Below, in pieces: positions 34,537 through 42,996 of a stretch of DNA of 64,000 nucleotides; positions within the stretch are counted from its first letter, which is position 1; the number at the start of each line of letters is the position of its first letter. This DNA comes from Calditrichia bacterium (GTDB lineage Bacteria; Calditrichota; Calditrichia; RBG-13-44-9; J075), in NCBI GenBank assembly GCA_028284445.1, contig JANQRS010000020.1:23235-87234 (forward strand). Reading direction: 5' to 3'. The notes beneath the pieces were generated by a model. It had not been told where the DNA came from. It did not search any database and worked only from the letters and a program-made list of their open reading frames with translations. The translations under genes were made by a program, and so were the position numbers.

Positions 34537-37500
34537 ACAAGGGCCCTCCTGGATGCGAAGAGCACTTTCGTCAGGTGAAATTTGCTCCTTTCTTCGAACA
34601 GATAGCGAACGACCTGGCTGTATTGGATGAAACGCGTATTGAGTAGTCTGACTTCATTGGGCATCCCTCGCCCGGAAATGATGATAAAGTTGATATTGGG
34701 ATAGGTCTTTTGATAATAGTTAACGGTTTCTTCCATTCCTTTCACGTCGTTTTGATAAAAGCGCTCCATGATGCCCAGGTGAACGACAAGCATACTGGTA
34801 TCCGGGAGTTCTTTCTTTAGCCAAGAGCGCAAGATCTTACCGTCGAGATGCGGCAGGTCAAGATCCACTTCGTCGCGCTCCGGAATAAATATGTTTTGAG
34901 CCTTCAGCAAAGTGCGGATTGGTAAGGGGTTTTTGCGATCAACATAATTGTCAGCCGCTTCCTGGATGCGCTCATCGAGTACCACTATTTTGGATAGAGC
35001 ACTTTCTATCAAATGACAGGCAAAATCCCTGGGAGCCTTGTGGTTTGATGAAATGTTTTCGATACTCAATCGCAGTGGCGTATCAAAGTTGACCTGCTCA
35101 TGATAGAGGATGTGGCCACATTCGATCTTGTGATTTAACTGGGGGCCAAGCTGTGAGCGTATTTCGCCGTGCCGATCATAAACAACGTATTTCTTGAAGG
35201 GATCAAGCTCGTGAATAAAGTCCACTTTATGATGGGCTGTTGCCAATCCATTTAGCTGCCAGCTTCGGATGTCAGTGCCCTTTTCAAATCTCATCGCGAG
35301 GTGAACGTCTGGCTCCTGATCACGAATCCAGAATTGCCAGATATCACGATTAAATCGTTCTCCATCTTCAAGAGACAATTCCAACATTTCCTTTAGCTGA
35401 CCAAGAGGGAGATGTGGAAAGGGTAAATCGGGTAATTCCCGGGTTGTGAGTATTCGGACGGGAAGGGCCGTCCGGTTCGCAGCAACCAATTCAAGCAATT
35501 TTTCATCGGGTTCAACAAGTATCACGAAGAAATGTTGAATATTGGAATTCAGCAATTGCTTGAAGTATCGCACCTTCTGTATCGTCGATCCATACTTTTC
35601 AAGATTGCTACTATGAATCTGGCTATTGTCAAGATGCCCATTGTCGTCGATGATAAGAATGCTACGCGGTTGTGCCAGGTAAAAGCGGTAGCCGAGATTT
35701 CCATTAACATCTACTGCTTTCAAGAGGGTTGGCTTTCGATTGACATCCAGTAGGCTAGGGGAGATTCTTCGCAAGTAGGCTGCGCAAATTTTCATTTCAA
35801 GAACCCCCCAGCATTCCCGCCGAAGGTTGCCGTTGTTGTCGAGTATAGAATGGCGAATCCATTGATTCAGATAATCAACCAATACCACTGGTCCGCCTGG
35901 AGATTTTACGTCGTTGCGCGCGTTTTGGAGATTATCAAATACCGTTATTTCGCTGAATCCGTCATAGCGATTGCTCTGCTTGATCTGGATGGTTATTTCC
36001 AGTTTACGATTGTTACGCCGGAAACCATGTTTTGCGCAGTTTCTAATGATATTTTCCAAAATGATGTAGAGGGCGTGCGTGCCGAGAAGCCCATTCGGGG
36101 AGGCAATGATCAGGTCATTCTCAATGTTTTCCAAGCTGATCTCGCGACCGTCTTTGAAACAGCGAAGCAAGATATTCTCCGAGCTAAGCCCTTCAATGCC
36201 ACTCACATAATCCAGTAGTATCTTCTGCCATGCAAAGCCTTCTTCATCACGGCGGAGCGGCCTAAAATAACCAATAACGTCCCTGTAAAAATTAAGCGAT
36301 GTCGCCACTCCGGGGGTATTTGTAGAAAGATCTGCGATGAAGTCCTTACGGGTGCGTATGAACGATAAAAAGGTGCCCATGCTCTGGGATTTAAAATGGC
36401 CGTTTGAGCTATAATTGATTTCTGAGCAGAGGCGGGAAAAGACATGCGATCCAAGATTGTGAGACTCATTGCGCGCCATCACAGCGGCAACGGCTGATTT
36501 ACGGGAAACCAACAGCATATAACGACGATGGATAATGTCATCCAAAAGACGCGACAGGTCGCGAAATCTCTTTTTGAGATAGGAATTCTGCGCGCTAAGC
36601 AATTCATCAGGGACGAAGCTTGGGATCGCCAGCATTAAGGAGGTGTTTCGATACTTATAAATCAGCTCATCGTCAATCATATGCCTGATTGCCGGCCTAT
36701 CCAGAAGCTTGGATATTTTAATTTTACACGTACGATCAGCCACCGAAAAAACCTTGTCATTCGCTTTATCGACACCAAAGCGAATTCTACCCCAATGATA
36801 GAGGCTTTTGACGCGCGACTTCCAAAAAGCGATGGGGTCGGGGGTCTGACCATCGAGCGCGTATCCATCAACGACTTCCTTATGATACCCATGTTTATAT
36901 GCGTTACTTAAATTTCGCAACTGCGCCTTGCGCTCTTCAAAATAGTGGATGACTTTATCAATGTGCCTTTTGTCCTTCAGATACACGCCGAGATACCCGC
37001 GCAGGGCACTATGCTTCGGATCCAGGCCATCGTATACCGGAAAATAGACGTTGTAAATGTAGTCATAATATTCGGAGGGCTTTAATCCCTGGATTTTCCC
37101 GACCCACTCCACATAAAAGCGCTTGAATTTACGGTACTCTGTATGAAAAAAATTGGGTGATACCTGGACAACTGGCGAGTTCCCTTCAATCTGTAAAGGA
37201 GGGAGGTCAGCTAGATCGCAGATCATATCTTTGCGGGAGATTGCCCGATAATAGGGCTTTTGATGCATGCGGTGATAGTTGTGAATTCGCCCGATGTTAA
37301 AAGCATTTACCGGCACATGAAAACGAAAGGTCAGGTGAAAGATCGCGGCAATAAACTGACTTGGATCGGAATGAGCGCCCTTCTTGATGACGTCTTTGTA
37401 ATATTCACTGAATCTTGAGCGGCGACCGACATTTTGGCTGACAAGATCAATTAACTCGCGAAATATATGTTCGTTTTCAAGGATGTTTTCGAATTTGGTC

Positions 37501-37715
37501 TTATCGTAGCCGATAATCCAGCGGAACGATTCCTGGCCGTCAGGTTTCGTTCTCAAAAGGTTAAAATCGAAGGGGGCAACATCATTAAGAGCAAGGCCTG
37601 TTAACTGAAGCATGTGCCGATATTGACAATCTAGTGCATCTGCGACCGCTGTGTAAGGACGAGGCTTCAGCGAGAATTGATTTAACAGCTCATCAAAATC
37701 GATGTCAAAGGACAT
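34533..37715 (-). CDS. Divergent soluble histidine-kinase-like protein
   Basis: The product has 1060 residues from the ATG at 37715 (SD CGGAG); a TTG 8 codons upstream is an alternative. No signal peptide or membrane segment. About residues 1-400 are an unknown helical region. Near 412-424 is MARNESHNLGSH, in the place of an H-box, preceded by a basic helix. Near 551 an N-box-like ILENIIRNCAKHG, later ITVFDN and GVLEMKICAAYL, fit a degenerate HATPase. After about 685 a strand SILIIDDNG suggests a degenerate receiver, then a C-terminal alpha-beta region (MLVVHLGIMERF, NFIIISGRG) of unknown kind. It overlaps the receiver-domain gene by 4 bp. ATP binding is likely; kinase activity is inferred. 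No sensor domain I know is present. Confidence 0.65.
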   Translation of the reverse strand: MSFDIDFDELLNQFSLKPRPYTAVADALDCQYRHMLQLTGLALNDVAPFDFNLLRTKPDGQESFRWIIGYDKTKFENILENEHIFRELIDLVSQNVGRRSRFSEYYKDVIKKGAHSDPSQFIAAIFHLTFRFHVPVNAFNIGRIHNYHRMHQKPYYRAISRKDMICDLADLPPLQIEGNSPVVQVSPNFFHTEYRKFKRFYVEWVGKIQGLKPSEYYDYIYNVYFPVYDGLDPKHSALRGYLGVYLKDKRHIDKVIHYFEERKAQLRNLSNAYKHGYHKEVVDGYALDGQTPDPIAFWKSRVKSLYHWGRIRFGVDKANDKVFSVADRTCKIKISKLLDRPAIRHMIDDELIYKYRNTSLMLAIPSFVPDELLSAQNSYLKKRFRDLSRLLDDIIHRRYMLLVSRKSAVAAVMARNESHNLGSHVFSRLCSEINYSSNGHFKSQSMGTFLSFIRTRKDFIADLSTNTPGVATSLNFYRDVIGYFRPLRRDEEGFAWQKILLDYVSGIEGLSSENILLRCFKDGREISLENIENDLIIASPNGLLGTHALYIILENIIRNCAKHGFRRNNRKLEITIQIKQSNRYDGFSEITVFDNLQNARNDVKSPGGPVVLVDYLNQWIRHSILDNNGNLRRECWGVLEMKICAAYLRRISPSLLDVNRKPTLLKAVDVNGNLGYRFYLAQPRSILIIDDNGHLDNSQIHSSNLEKYGSTIQKVRYFKQLLNSNIQHFFVILVEPDEKLLELVAANRTALPVRILTTRELPDLPFPHLPLGQLKEMLELSLEDGERFNRDIWQFWIRDQEPDVHLAMRFEKGTDIRSWQLNGLATAHHKVDFIHELDPFKKYVVYDRHGEIRSQLGPQLNHKIECGHILYHEQVNFDTPLRLSIENISSNHKAPRDFACHLIESALSKIVVLDERIQEAADNYVDRKNPLPIRTLLKAQNIFIPERDEVDLDLPHLDGKILRSWLKKELPDTSMLVVHLGIMERFYQNDVKGMEETVNYYQKTYPNINFIIISGRGMPNEVRLLNTRFIQYSQVVRYLFEERSKFHLTKVLFASRRALV

Positions 37716-37929
37716 TCCGAACTCCGGATTGGTTAGCAACTACAAGGATTATTGTAACTTAGCTAACGCAGTATAAAAGTATAAATAAGAAACCGGACAA
37801 AAAAAAGAGGTGGTATAACCAAGATTTAAGGTATATCAGGCAGGGTTTTCCGGAGTTTTCTGAATCGAGCGGGGCAATAAGAGAATAGAAATATAGTAGG
37901 GAGACATCTGAAATTTGTTCTCACCATAC

Positions 37930-37976
37930 ACACATCCCCGTGAATCCCCTTCGAAGGGGGAAGCAGGGGGATGTGT
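37930..37976. repeat. TTCGAA-centred palindromic repeat, copy 2
   Basis: ACACATCCCC pairs with GGGGATGTGT around CCCCTTCGAAGGGGG. The arms allow a near-continuous hairpin. It lies 8 bp beyond the stop codon of the radical SAM gene (minus strand), so it may help end that transcript. The rest of the 268-bp gap to the kinase-like gene is AT-rich and probably holds its promoter. Confidence 0.7.
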
Positions 37977-37983
37977 ACGTCGA

Positions 37984-39063
37984 CTAGGTAAACTGTATCG
38001 TTGTATCTTCTTTCCAGCGCTTTATCCCGGCTTCATATAAAGCATGGTAGTCATAATCAACGGCTTTGATGCTGCCGATCATGCGCTCTTTGTATTGCCT
38101 TACATTGATAATGTCCTCAGCTCGGAGGTAATAGCCTTCTGGTGTCAGACGGATTGAGCGCCATAATCCGGTGGGAATTCTGGCAGAGTTTATCTGGATG
38201 GTCAGGCCATTGTCAAAAGAACGATTCGCCGTGGCGATATCTGCCGTGGGATGCACCCAGCCCCGCTCAGCCATGATGTCTGTCAGCTCTGTCAACATGA
38301 TGTCCAGTTCCATGGTAATCTTGACCGGTTTGTTAAAACTTAGATTTGCTAATGACGGTAAAATGTTGTCGGCAAAATCGATGTATTGTTTTCGCAGAAT
38401 TCTGAGGGCTTCATCTGTGTAATAAAATGGTTTGTAAAAACCGATAGAATAGTTGGTGATATCGTATCTGTTTTGATAGAATTCCAGAAAATTTGGCAAA
38501 TCTTTGATATTGTTTTCGAATAAAGTGTGTATTGCCCAAATTGGATTTGGAAAGTGCTGTGTTAACCATTTCAGGTTAGGAGCTAGCTGTTCATATGCAC
38601 CGGCGCCTCGTACCGCATTATGTTGCTCAGGTAACCCGTCGATCGAAATATCAACGTAGTCAGGCGGTGTCTCGAGTAGTTTTTGGGTATGCTTGTGAAG
38701 CAATGTACCGTTGGTTATCATCCCGATTTGAGTATGTCCGTTCGGTCCTTGAATTGCATTTCGTTGCTTGACCGTTTGCAAGACTACATCCAGCGTTTTT
38801 GCGTTGAGGCATACTTCTTTCCCAACGAAGGTGATGACGCCCGGCGGTTTGTTCGCACCTAGAACAGACCGAAACCACTTAGACCAGTCGTTGGCCGTCA
38901 TGTAAGGTTCAAATCGGTCCGTTTGCAGATAACAATGTTTGCAACTCAGGTTACAACTGTTGTTCAATAAGACGCTGAATACTTCAATATGATCTGTCTC
39001 AAAAGGGTTCTTCGGCAATACCGGGAAAATTCCATTTGTACTACCGGCCATATAATTGGCCAT
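37984..39063 (-). CDS. Radical SAM protein, no SPASM domain
   Basis: The product has 359 residues; GGAGGTCGTC places the start at the ATG at 39063 rather than 12 bp upstream. The [4Fe-4S] motif is CNLSCKHC (Cys 37, 41 and 44). Downstream strands fit the partial TIM barrel (GVITFVGKEV, IGMITNGTLL, YVDISIDGLPEQHNAVRG), where SIDG-HN-RG is typical of the MoaA/anSME-like group. The usual GGEP is replaced by VGKEV. The C-terminal 120 residues have no cysteine, so there is no SPASM or Twitch cluster. Substrate unknown; no precursor peptide or quinohemoprotein gene is evident nearby. It lies upstream of and on the same strand as the kinase/receiver pair, 268 bp away. Confidence 0.85.
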   Translation of the reverse strand: MANYMAGSTNGIFPVLPKNPFETDHIEVFSVLLNNSCNLSCKHCYLQTDRFEPYMTANDWSKWFRSVLGANKPPGVITFVGKEVCLNAKTLDVVLQTVKQRNAIQGPNGHTQIGMITNGTLLHKHTQKLLETPPDYVDISIDGLPEQHNAVRGAGAYEQLAPNLKWLTQHFPNPIWAIHTLFENNIKDLPNFLEFYQNRYDITNYSIGFYKPFYYTDEALRILRKQYIDFADNILPSLANLSFNKPVKITMELDIMLTELTDIMAERGWVHPTADIATANRSFDNGLTIQINSARIPTGLWRSIRLTPEGYYLRAEDIINVRQYKERMIGSIKAVDYDYHALYEAGIKRWKEDTTIQFT

Positions 39064-39726
39064 GACGACCTCCATGTGCCACAGCCCTCCCGGCTTCCCA
39101 GCTTCCCGGCTTCTGCACGATTGTTAAGTAAAATAGTTAAACAGGTAGGTAGCAACCAGAAAGTCTGCGGCAATTGTGAAACAATTAACGCCGCAAATGA
39201 ATCTCTGCCTGCTTGAGTAATATCAAATTTTTTGCATTAAAATACTTTTTTCGTCGAATATTCTGCGAAAAAATAGAATTTCTGATTGCAATAAGGGCAA
39301 AGAATGGGCAGAGGTTAGTGATTTGCTTCACGATTCTGGTTTTCGGTTTTATCTATAACTTCATTTATATAGTGTCGAATGGGTGTTTGATCACTTTAGT
39401 TTGTGATCAAATTAACTTTCGTCGCCTCGACCTCTCCGAATTTATATTGATGAGGTTCATCGGGCTATAAAACAAACTGCATCTTTGTTGTAGCAATTTC
39501 TATGACGGATCAAATCAACGAAATCCGATTATAATAGTATAGGCAGTAAAAACTTCTACAATTACCAACACGCAATTTCAAAAAATCCGCGTACGTGACC
39601 GTCACCAACCCACCGGGACTATTTTCTCTTAATTTGCTCACATCAGCCGCCGTCCTGTCGATACTTCTCATAATCCCGTGAAATGGCGGTGCGCCCTGCA
39701 GAACACTGTAACAACCGGATCAAATC
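39064..39726. other. 663-bp intergenic region, AT-rich in the middle, no gene found
   Basis: No frame here has a ribosome binding site and family resemblance. It should contain divergent promoters for the radical SAM gene and the glycosyltransferase. The only structured element seen is the dyad at 39386-39411. Confidence 0.6.
39386..39411. promoter_or_regulatory. Perfect 9-bp dyad, possible operator
   Basis: TTTGATCAC and GTGATCAAA are exact inverted repeats 8 bp apart in the divergent intergenic region. The geometry (TTGATCA half sites) suits a dimeric regulator, but no candidate regulator is adjacent. A transcribed hairpin is an alternative. Confidence 0.4.
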
Positions 39727-40686
39727 ATGCACAATACCCTTGAAATCGTTATTATAAATTGGAATTCCGGCCCGCTTCTACGCGACTGCCTGGAATCCAT
39801 TGCGTCCAGCAGCCGGCGCGCCTTTCAACTTGAAAATGTCTTTGTGCTGGATAATAACTCTAGCGACGCTTCAGCAGAGTTTAATGAAGATTTTGACCTG
39901 CCCCTCACGATCATCGAAAACGATCGCAATCGTGGCTTCGCTGCTGCGGCAAACCAGGGCGCCGGGCTTGGCGATGCAGAATACCTGCTCTTTCTGAATC
40001 CGGATGTCATACTGGCCAGCGAATCATTAAATCGTCCTATGGAATTCATGGAGCGTGAGGACAATACACACGTGGGCATTTGCGGCATTCAATTGAAAGA
40101 TGAAACCTCGATGGTGGCCAGAACCTGCAGGCATTTCCCGCATTTGAAGCGGTTTTTGACGGAGATTTGCGGATTGCCAAAGCTGTGGCCGGATCGTTTT
40201 TCCGGTTCTCCGATGCTGCATTGGGACCATCAGAAAAGTCATATTGTTGATCAGGTTTCCGGGGCCTTCTTCCTGGTGCGGCGCTCGGTGTTTGAAGAAA
40301 TTGGCGGATTTGATGAACGGTTTTTTCTCTATTTCGAAGAAGTGGATTTTTCTCTCCGGGCCCGAAAGGCTGGCTGGCATACCTTTTACCACACCGGGGC
40401 ATTTGCCCACCATGTTGATCTCGAATGGCTCAATCAAACTCGCGACAAGCGGCATTTCTACATGTGCAAAAGCCGTATACAATACAGCCTGAAGCATTTT
40501 TCAAGATTGGAAGCACTGGTCGTAGTGTTTGGGACCCTTTTTATAGAACCGTTTACACGCCTGATTCCAGCGCTGTCGCGCCTTTCCATAAGCGATTTTA
40601 CCAGTGTTCTGCGGGCTTACGGGATGCTTTGGCGGGTGATTCCGGATCTGCTGAATTCTCCGAAACAAGAAGTGCATCTTCAATAA
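39727..40686 (+). CDS. Family 2 glycosyltransferase (rhamnosyltransferase-like)
   Basis: The product has 319 residues with a GT-A fold: EIVIINWNSGPLLRDCLESI, FVLDNNSSDAS, ENDRNRGFAAAANQG, then LFLNPDV as the DXD-equivalent region, and GAFFLVRRSVFEEIGGFDE plus FFLYFEEVDFSLRARKAGW. These are hallmarks of WbbL/rhamnosyltransferase-type GT2 enzymes for O-antigen or cell-wall glycans. A C-terminal hydrophobic stretch (ALVVVFGTLFIEPF) may contact the membrane. It stands alone, with no other glycan genes nearby, and is followed by a strong hairpin. Confidence 0.92.
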   Translation: MHNTLEIVIINWNSGPLLRDCLESIASSSRRAFQLENVFVLDNNSSDASAEFNEDFDLPLTIIENDRNRGFAAAANQGAGLGDAEYLLFLNPDVILASESLNRPMEFMEREDNTHVGICGIQLKDETSMVARTCRHFPHLKRFLTEICGLPKLWPDRFSGSPMLHWDHQKSHIVDQVSGAFFLVRRSVFEEIGGFDERFFLYFEEVDFSLRARKAGWHTFYHTGAFAHHVDLEWLNQTRDKRHFYMCKSRIQYSLKHFSRLEALVVVFGTLFIEPFTRLIPALSRLSISDFTSVLRAYGMLWRVIPDLLNSPKQEVHLQ

Positions 40687-40704
40687 AGATAAATTCCAAA
40701 GATG

Positions 40705-40752
40705 AAACCCACCCGCACGTCCCCTCCTGGGAGGGAACGTGCGGGTGGGTTT
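40705..40752. terminator. Strong bidirectional terminator-like hairpin
   Basis: A perfect 16-bp stem, AAACCCACCCGCACGT and its complement (40737-40752), encloses an inner CCTCC/GGAGG stem. A-run at the left and T-run at the right are short (three each). It lies 19 bp past the glycosyltransferase stop and before a convergent gene. Confidence 0.75.
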
Positions 40753-40785
40753 AAGATTCTCATCATTCGATTCTCAATCAGGGGG

Positions 40786-40824
40786 CATCCCCTATATCCC
40801 TTCGAAGGGGGAAGCAAGGGGATG
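40786..40824. repeat. TTCGAA-centred palindromic repeat, copy 3
   Basis: CATCCCC pairs with GGGGATG around CCCTTCGAAGGG. Same core and end as copy 2 at 37930, with a different linker. Lies 9 bp past the stop codon of the PPK2 gene on the minus strand. Confidence 0.7.
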
Positions 40825-40832
40825 TCTGAGTA

Positions 40833-41702
40833 TTATCCATTCCCTTCCAGCAGCACTCGCATTTCATCAAACTTTGCCAGCTCTTCTTCACTGATTTTCG
40901 GGTAGGATACCTTCAGCCGTTTCATGGTCTTCACTATAATATCTGACACTGTCATACGCATATAAGGCTTGTCATCTGCAGGAATTGCATACCAGGGCGC
41001 CCAAGGGCGGGATGTCTCATTCAGGGCATCCTGATAGGCCTTCATATAGTCTTTCCAGTGTTGTCTTTCCTCGATATCACCTGATGAAAATTTCCAGTTT
41101 TTGCGTGGGTCGTTAATACGATCCAGGAAGCGGTTCTTCTGCTCCTCCAGCGACACATTTAGCCAAAACTTGAGAATTACCGTACCATTGCGTGCCAGAT
41201 GCTCTTCCTGTGCGCGTATGGCTTCGTAGCGTTCCTTCCAAATCTTCCGGGAGTTGGGCGGATAAGGCAATTTTTGATATTTCAGATATTCCGGATGCAC
41301 CTTGACGACCAATACTTCTTCGTAGTGGCTGCGATTAAAAATGCCAATTCTCCCGCGTTCCGGCAGGCATTTCGTCGTGCGCCAGAGAAAATCATGGTCC
41401 AATTCTTCCGCAGACGGCTTCTTGAATGAATACACCTGGCATCCAGCTGGATTAATCCCGCTCATCACCGTGCGGATGGTGCTGTCTTTGCCAGCTGCAT
41501 CCATCGCCTGAAAGACAAGCAATAGGGAGTACCGATCATGCGCATAAAACATGCGCTGGAGTTCACGCATTTCGGCAATTGACTGCTTAAGACGTTTCTT
41601 GTGTTTTTTCTTATCCGTCTCTCCGGGTGCTGTTTTCGCATTGGCGGTCTTAAAAGACCCGTCGAAGGGAACCAGGTAGGGATGTGCATCTGCTTTGAAC
41701 AT
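40833..41702 (-). CDS. Polyphosphate kinase 2 family protein
   Basis: The product has 289 residues. It has the PPK2 P-loop QAMDAAGKDSTI (Walker A form MDxAGKD), lid and Walker B region with WRTTKCLPERGRIGIFNRSHYEEV (in parts: WRTTKCLPERG, FNRSHYEEV) and ERYEAIRAQEEHLARNG. PPK2 enzymes use polyphosphate to phosphorylate nucleoside mono- or diphosphates. Single-domain length indicates class I or III rather than the two-domain class II; the exact nucleotide cannot be read from the sequence. It is a lone gene on the minus strand. Confidence 0.93.
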   Translation of the reverse strand: MFKADAHPYLVPFDGSFKTANAKTAPGETDKKKHKKRLKQSIAEMRELQRMFYAHDRYSLLLVFQAMDAAGKDSTIRTVMSGINPAGCQVYSFKKPSAEELDHDFLWRTTKCLPERGRIGIFNRSHYEEVLVVKVHPEYLKYQKLPYPPNSRKIWKERYEAIRAQEEHLARNGTVILKFWLNVSLEEQKNRFLDRINDPRKNWKFSSGDIEERQHWKDYMKAYQDALNETSRPWAPWYAIPADDKPYMRMTVSDIIVKTMKRLKVSYPKISEEELAKFDEMRVLLEGNG

Positions 41703-41905
41703 GAAAACTCCACGCCGCTATCGTTGAACAAAGTGAGAAACCTCATTATATGAAAAACCCCTCTTGATTTCAAAGAAATTCCGCCGGACCGGGTTGAAAA
41801 AAGTTAGACATTTATGGAATTTGAATCGAAACGGCATCCATCAAGAAAGGACGGTTGAATAAAACCGCTCGATCTTACACAGAATCTCTTGAGAAGGAGG
41901 ATAAG

Positions 41906-42988
41906 ATGCAGTTTATGATAGATTCCCGGCGGCATATGGTGCTTGCTATATGGCTGATCCTGGGTATGCTCACGGCAGGTATCGCCCGTGATAGTGGTGT
42001 GGCAACAAACAAATATTACTATTTGAAAGATCATCTCGGCTCAACGCGGGTCGTGATTGATCAGGCTGGTGCGGTAGTTGAGTCATATGACTATTATCCG
42101 TTTGGCCTGCAGATGCCGAGGCGTAGCAGTATTGAAGGAATCGGTACCCGCAATCTGTTCAGCGGTAAGGAACAGGATGAAGAGAGTGGCCTGCAGTATT
42201 TTGGCGCCCGCTATTACCATCCTGCCCTGGGGCGTTGGCTCACCGTTGATCCATTGGCGCATCAGTATCCGGAGTTGTCACCATATGCTTATGGGGCAAA
42301 TAATCCGGTCGTGAATTATGATCCGGATGGAAAGTTCCTGGATACCATCGCAGATGCTGGTTTTGTTATCTACGATATCTATGATATTGCCGCCACAATA
42401 GGTCGTGGTGATAATGTGACCTCGGATCAGGTCATTGCGCTTGTAGCGGACGTCGGTGGACTTTTCGTGCCGTTTGCGACCGGTGCCGGTGCCGCCTACA
42501 AAGGGGTAAAGCAGACCGGAAAGGCAATTAAGAGCGCCGATAAGGCATCTGAAACAGTTGATAAGGCGCAAGATGCTGAAAAGATCCTGGAACAATCAGA
42601 AAAAGGTGGTTACTTGTTTCGAGGAGATGGACAGATTCCGGATCAGGTTCACCAGGGCGGATTCGAGGCCCGTGGAGAAAGTACGGATATTTTAGCCCAT
42701 GCGATCAACAGCGCCTCTCCGGCGAGTGCATATGTTTCTACCTCGAAGAAGGCGCGGATTGCCAAGAAATTTGCCGAAGACCATGATGGATATGTCTATG
42801 TTATTCGTCCACAGGAAGGCATCGATGTCAACAAGGCGCTTGGTAAAGCGAGTCCATATCCGTATGAGAAGGAAATTGCCGTTCCGGGCAGCATTGATCC
42901 AACCGATATCCTTGGGGCCGTTAAAGTCGGGCCGGAGGGAGAATTTGTAGGCAGCTTTGTCAAAAATCCAAATTTTAAAGAGAAATAG
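41906..42988 (+). CDS. Short secreted RHS-core protein with cholera/pertussis-like ADP-ribosyltransferase toxin domain
   Basis: The product has 360 residues from the ATG at 41906 (SD GAAGGAGG). A signal segment (residues 11-27, HMVLAIWLILGMLTAGIA) is followed by only the RHS-associated core (about 36-137: LKDHLGSTRVV, YDYYPFG, GARYYHPALGRWLTVDPLA, NPVVNYDPDG). There are no YD repeats, whereas RHS toxins are usually over 1000 residues. A linker (140-230) leads to the C-terminal toxin: LFRGD with Arg239, YVSTS with Ser278-Thr-Ser280, and YEKEIAV with Glu321-Lys-Glu323. This R-STS-ExE set, the VNKALGKASPYP stretch and the intervening spacing parallel cholera toxin A (YRADSRPP, VSTS, YSPHPDEQE). 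It should transfer ADP-ribose to a target protein. Immunity candidate follows 8 bp later. Confidence 0.85.
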   Translation: MQFMIDSRRHMVLAIWLILGMLTAGIARDSGVATNKYYYLKDHLGSTRVVIDQAGAVVESYDYYPFGLQMPRRSSIEGIGTRNLFSGKEQDEESGLQYFGARYYHPALGRWLTVDPLAHQYPELSPYAYGANNPVVNYDPDGKFLDTIADAGFVIYDIYDIAATIGRGDNVTSDQVIALVADVGGLFVPFATGAGAAYKGVKQTGKAIKSADKASETVDKAQDAEKILEQSEKGGYLFRGDGQIPDQVHQGGFEARGESTDILAHAINSASPASAYVSTSKKARIAKKFAEDHDGYVYVIRPQEGIDVNKALGKASPYPYEKEIAVPGSIDPTDILGAVKVGPEGEFVGSFVKNPNFKEK

Positions 42989-42996
42989 GGGAATCG

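Noticed and set aside
39213..39470. 85-residue AT-rich frame with a hydrophobic stretch
   Set aside because: No ribosome binding site and an unusual residue mix; it contains the dyad and looks like intergenic DNA.
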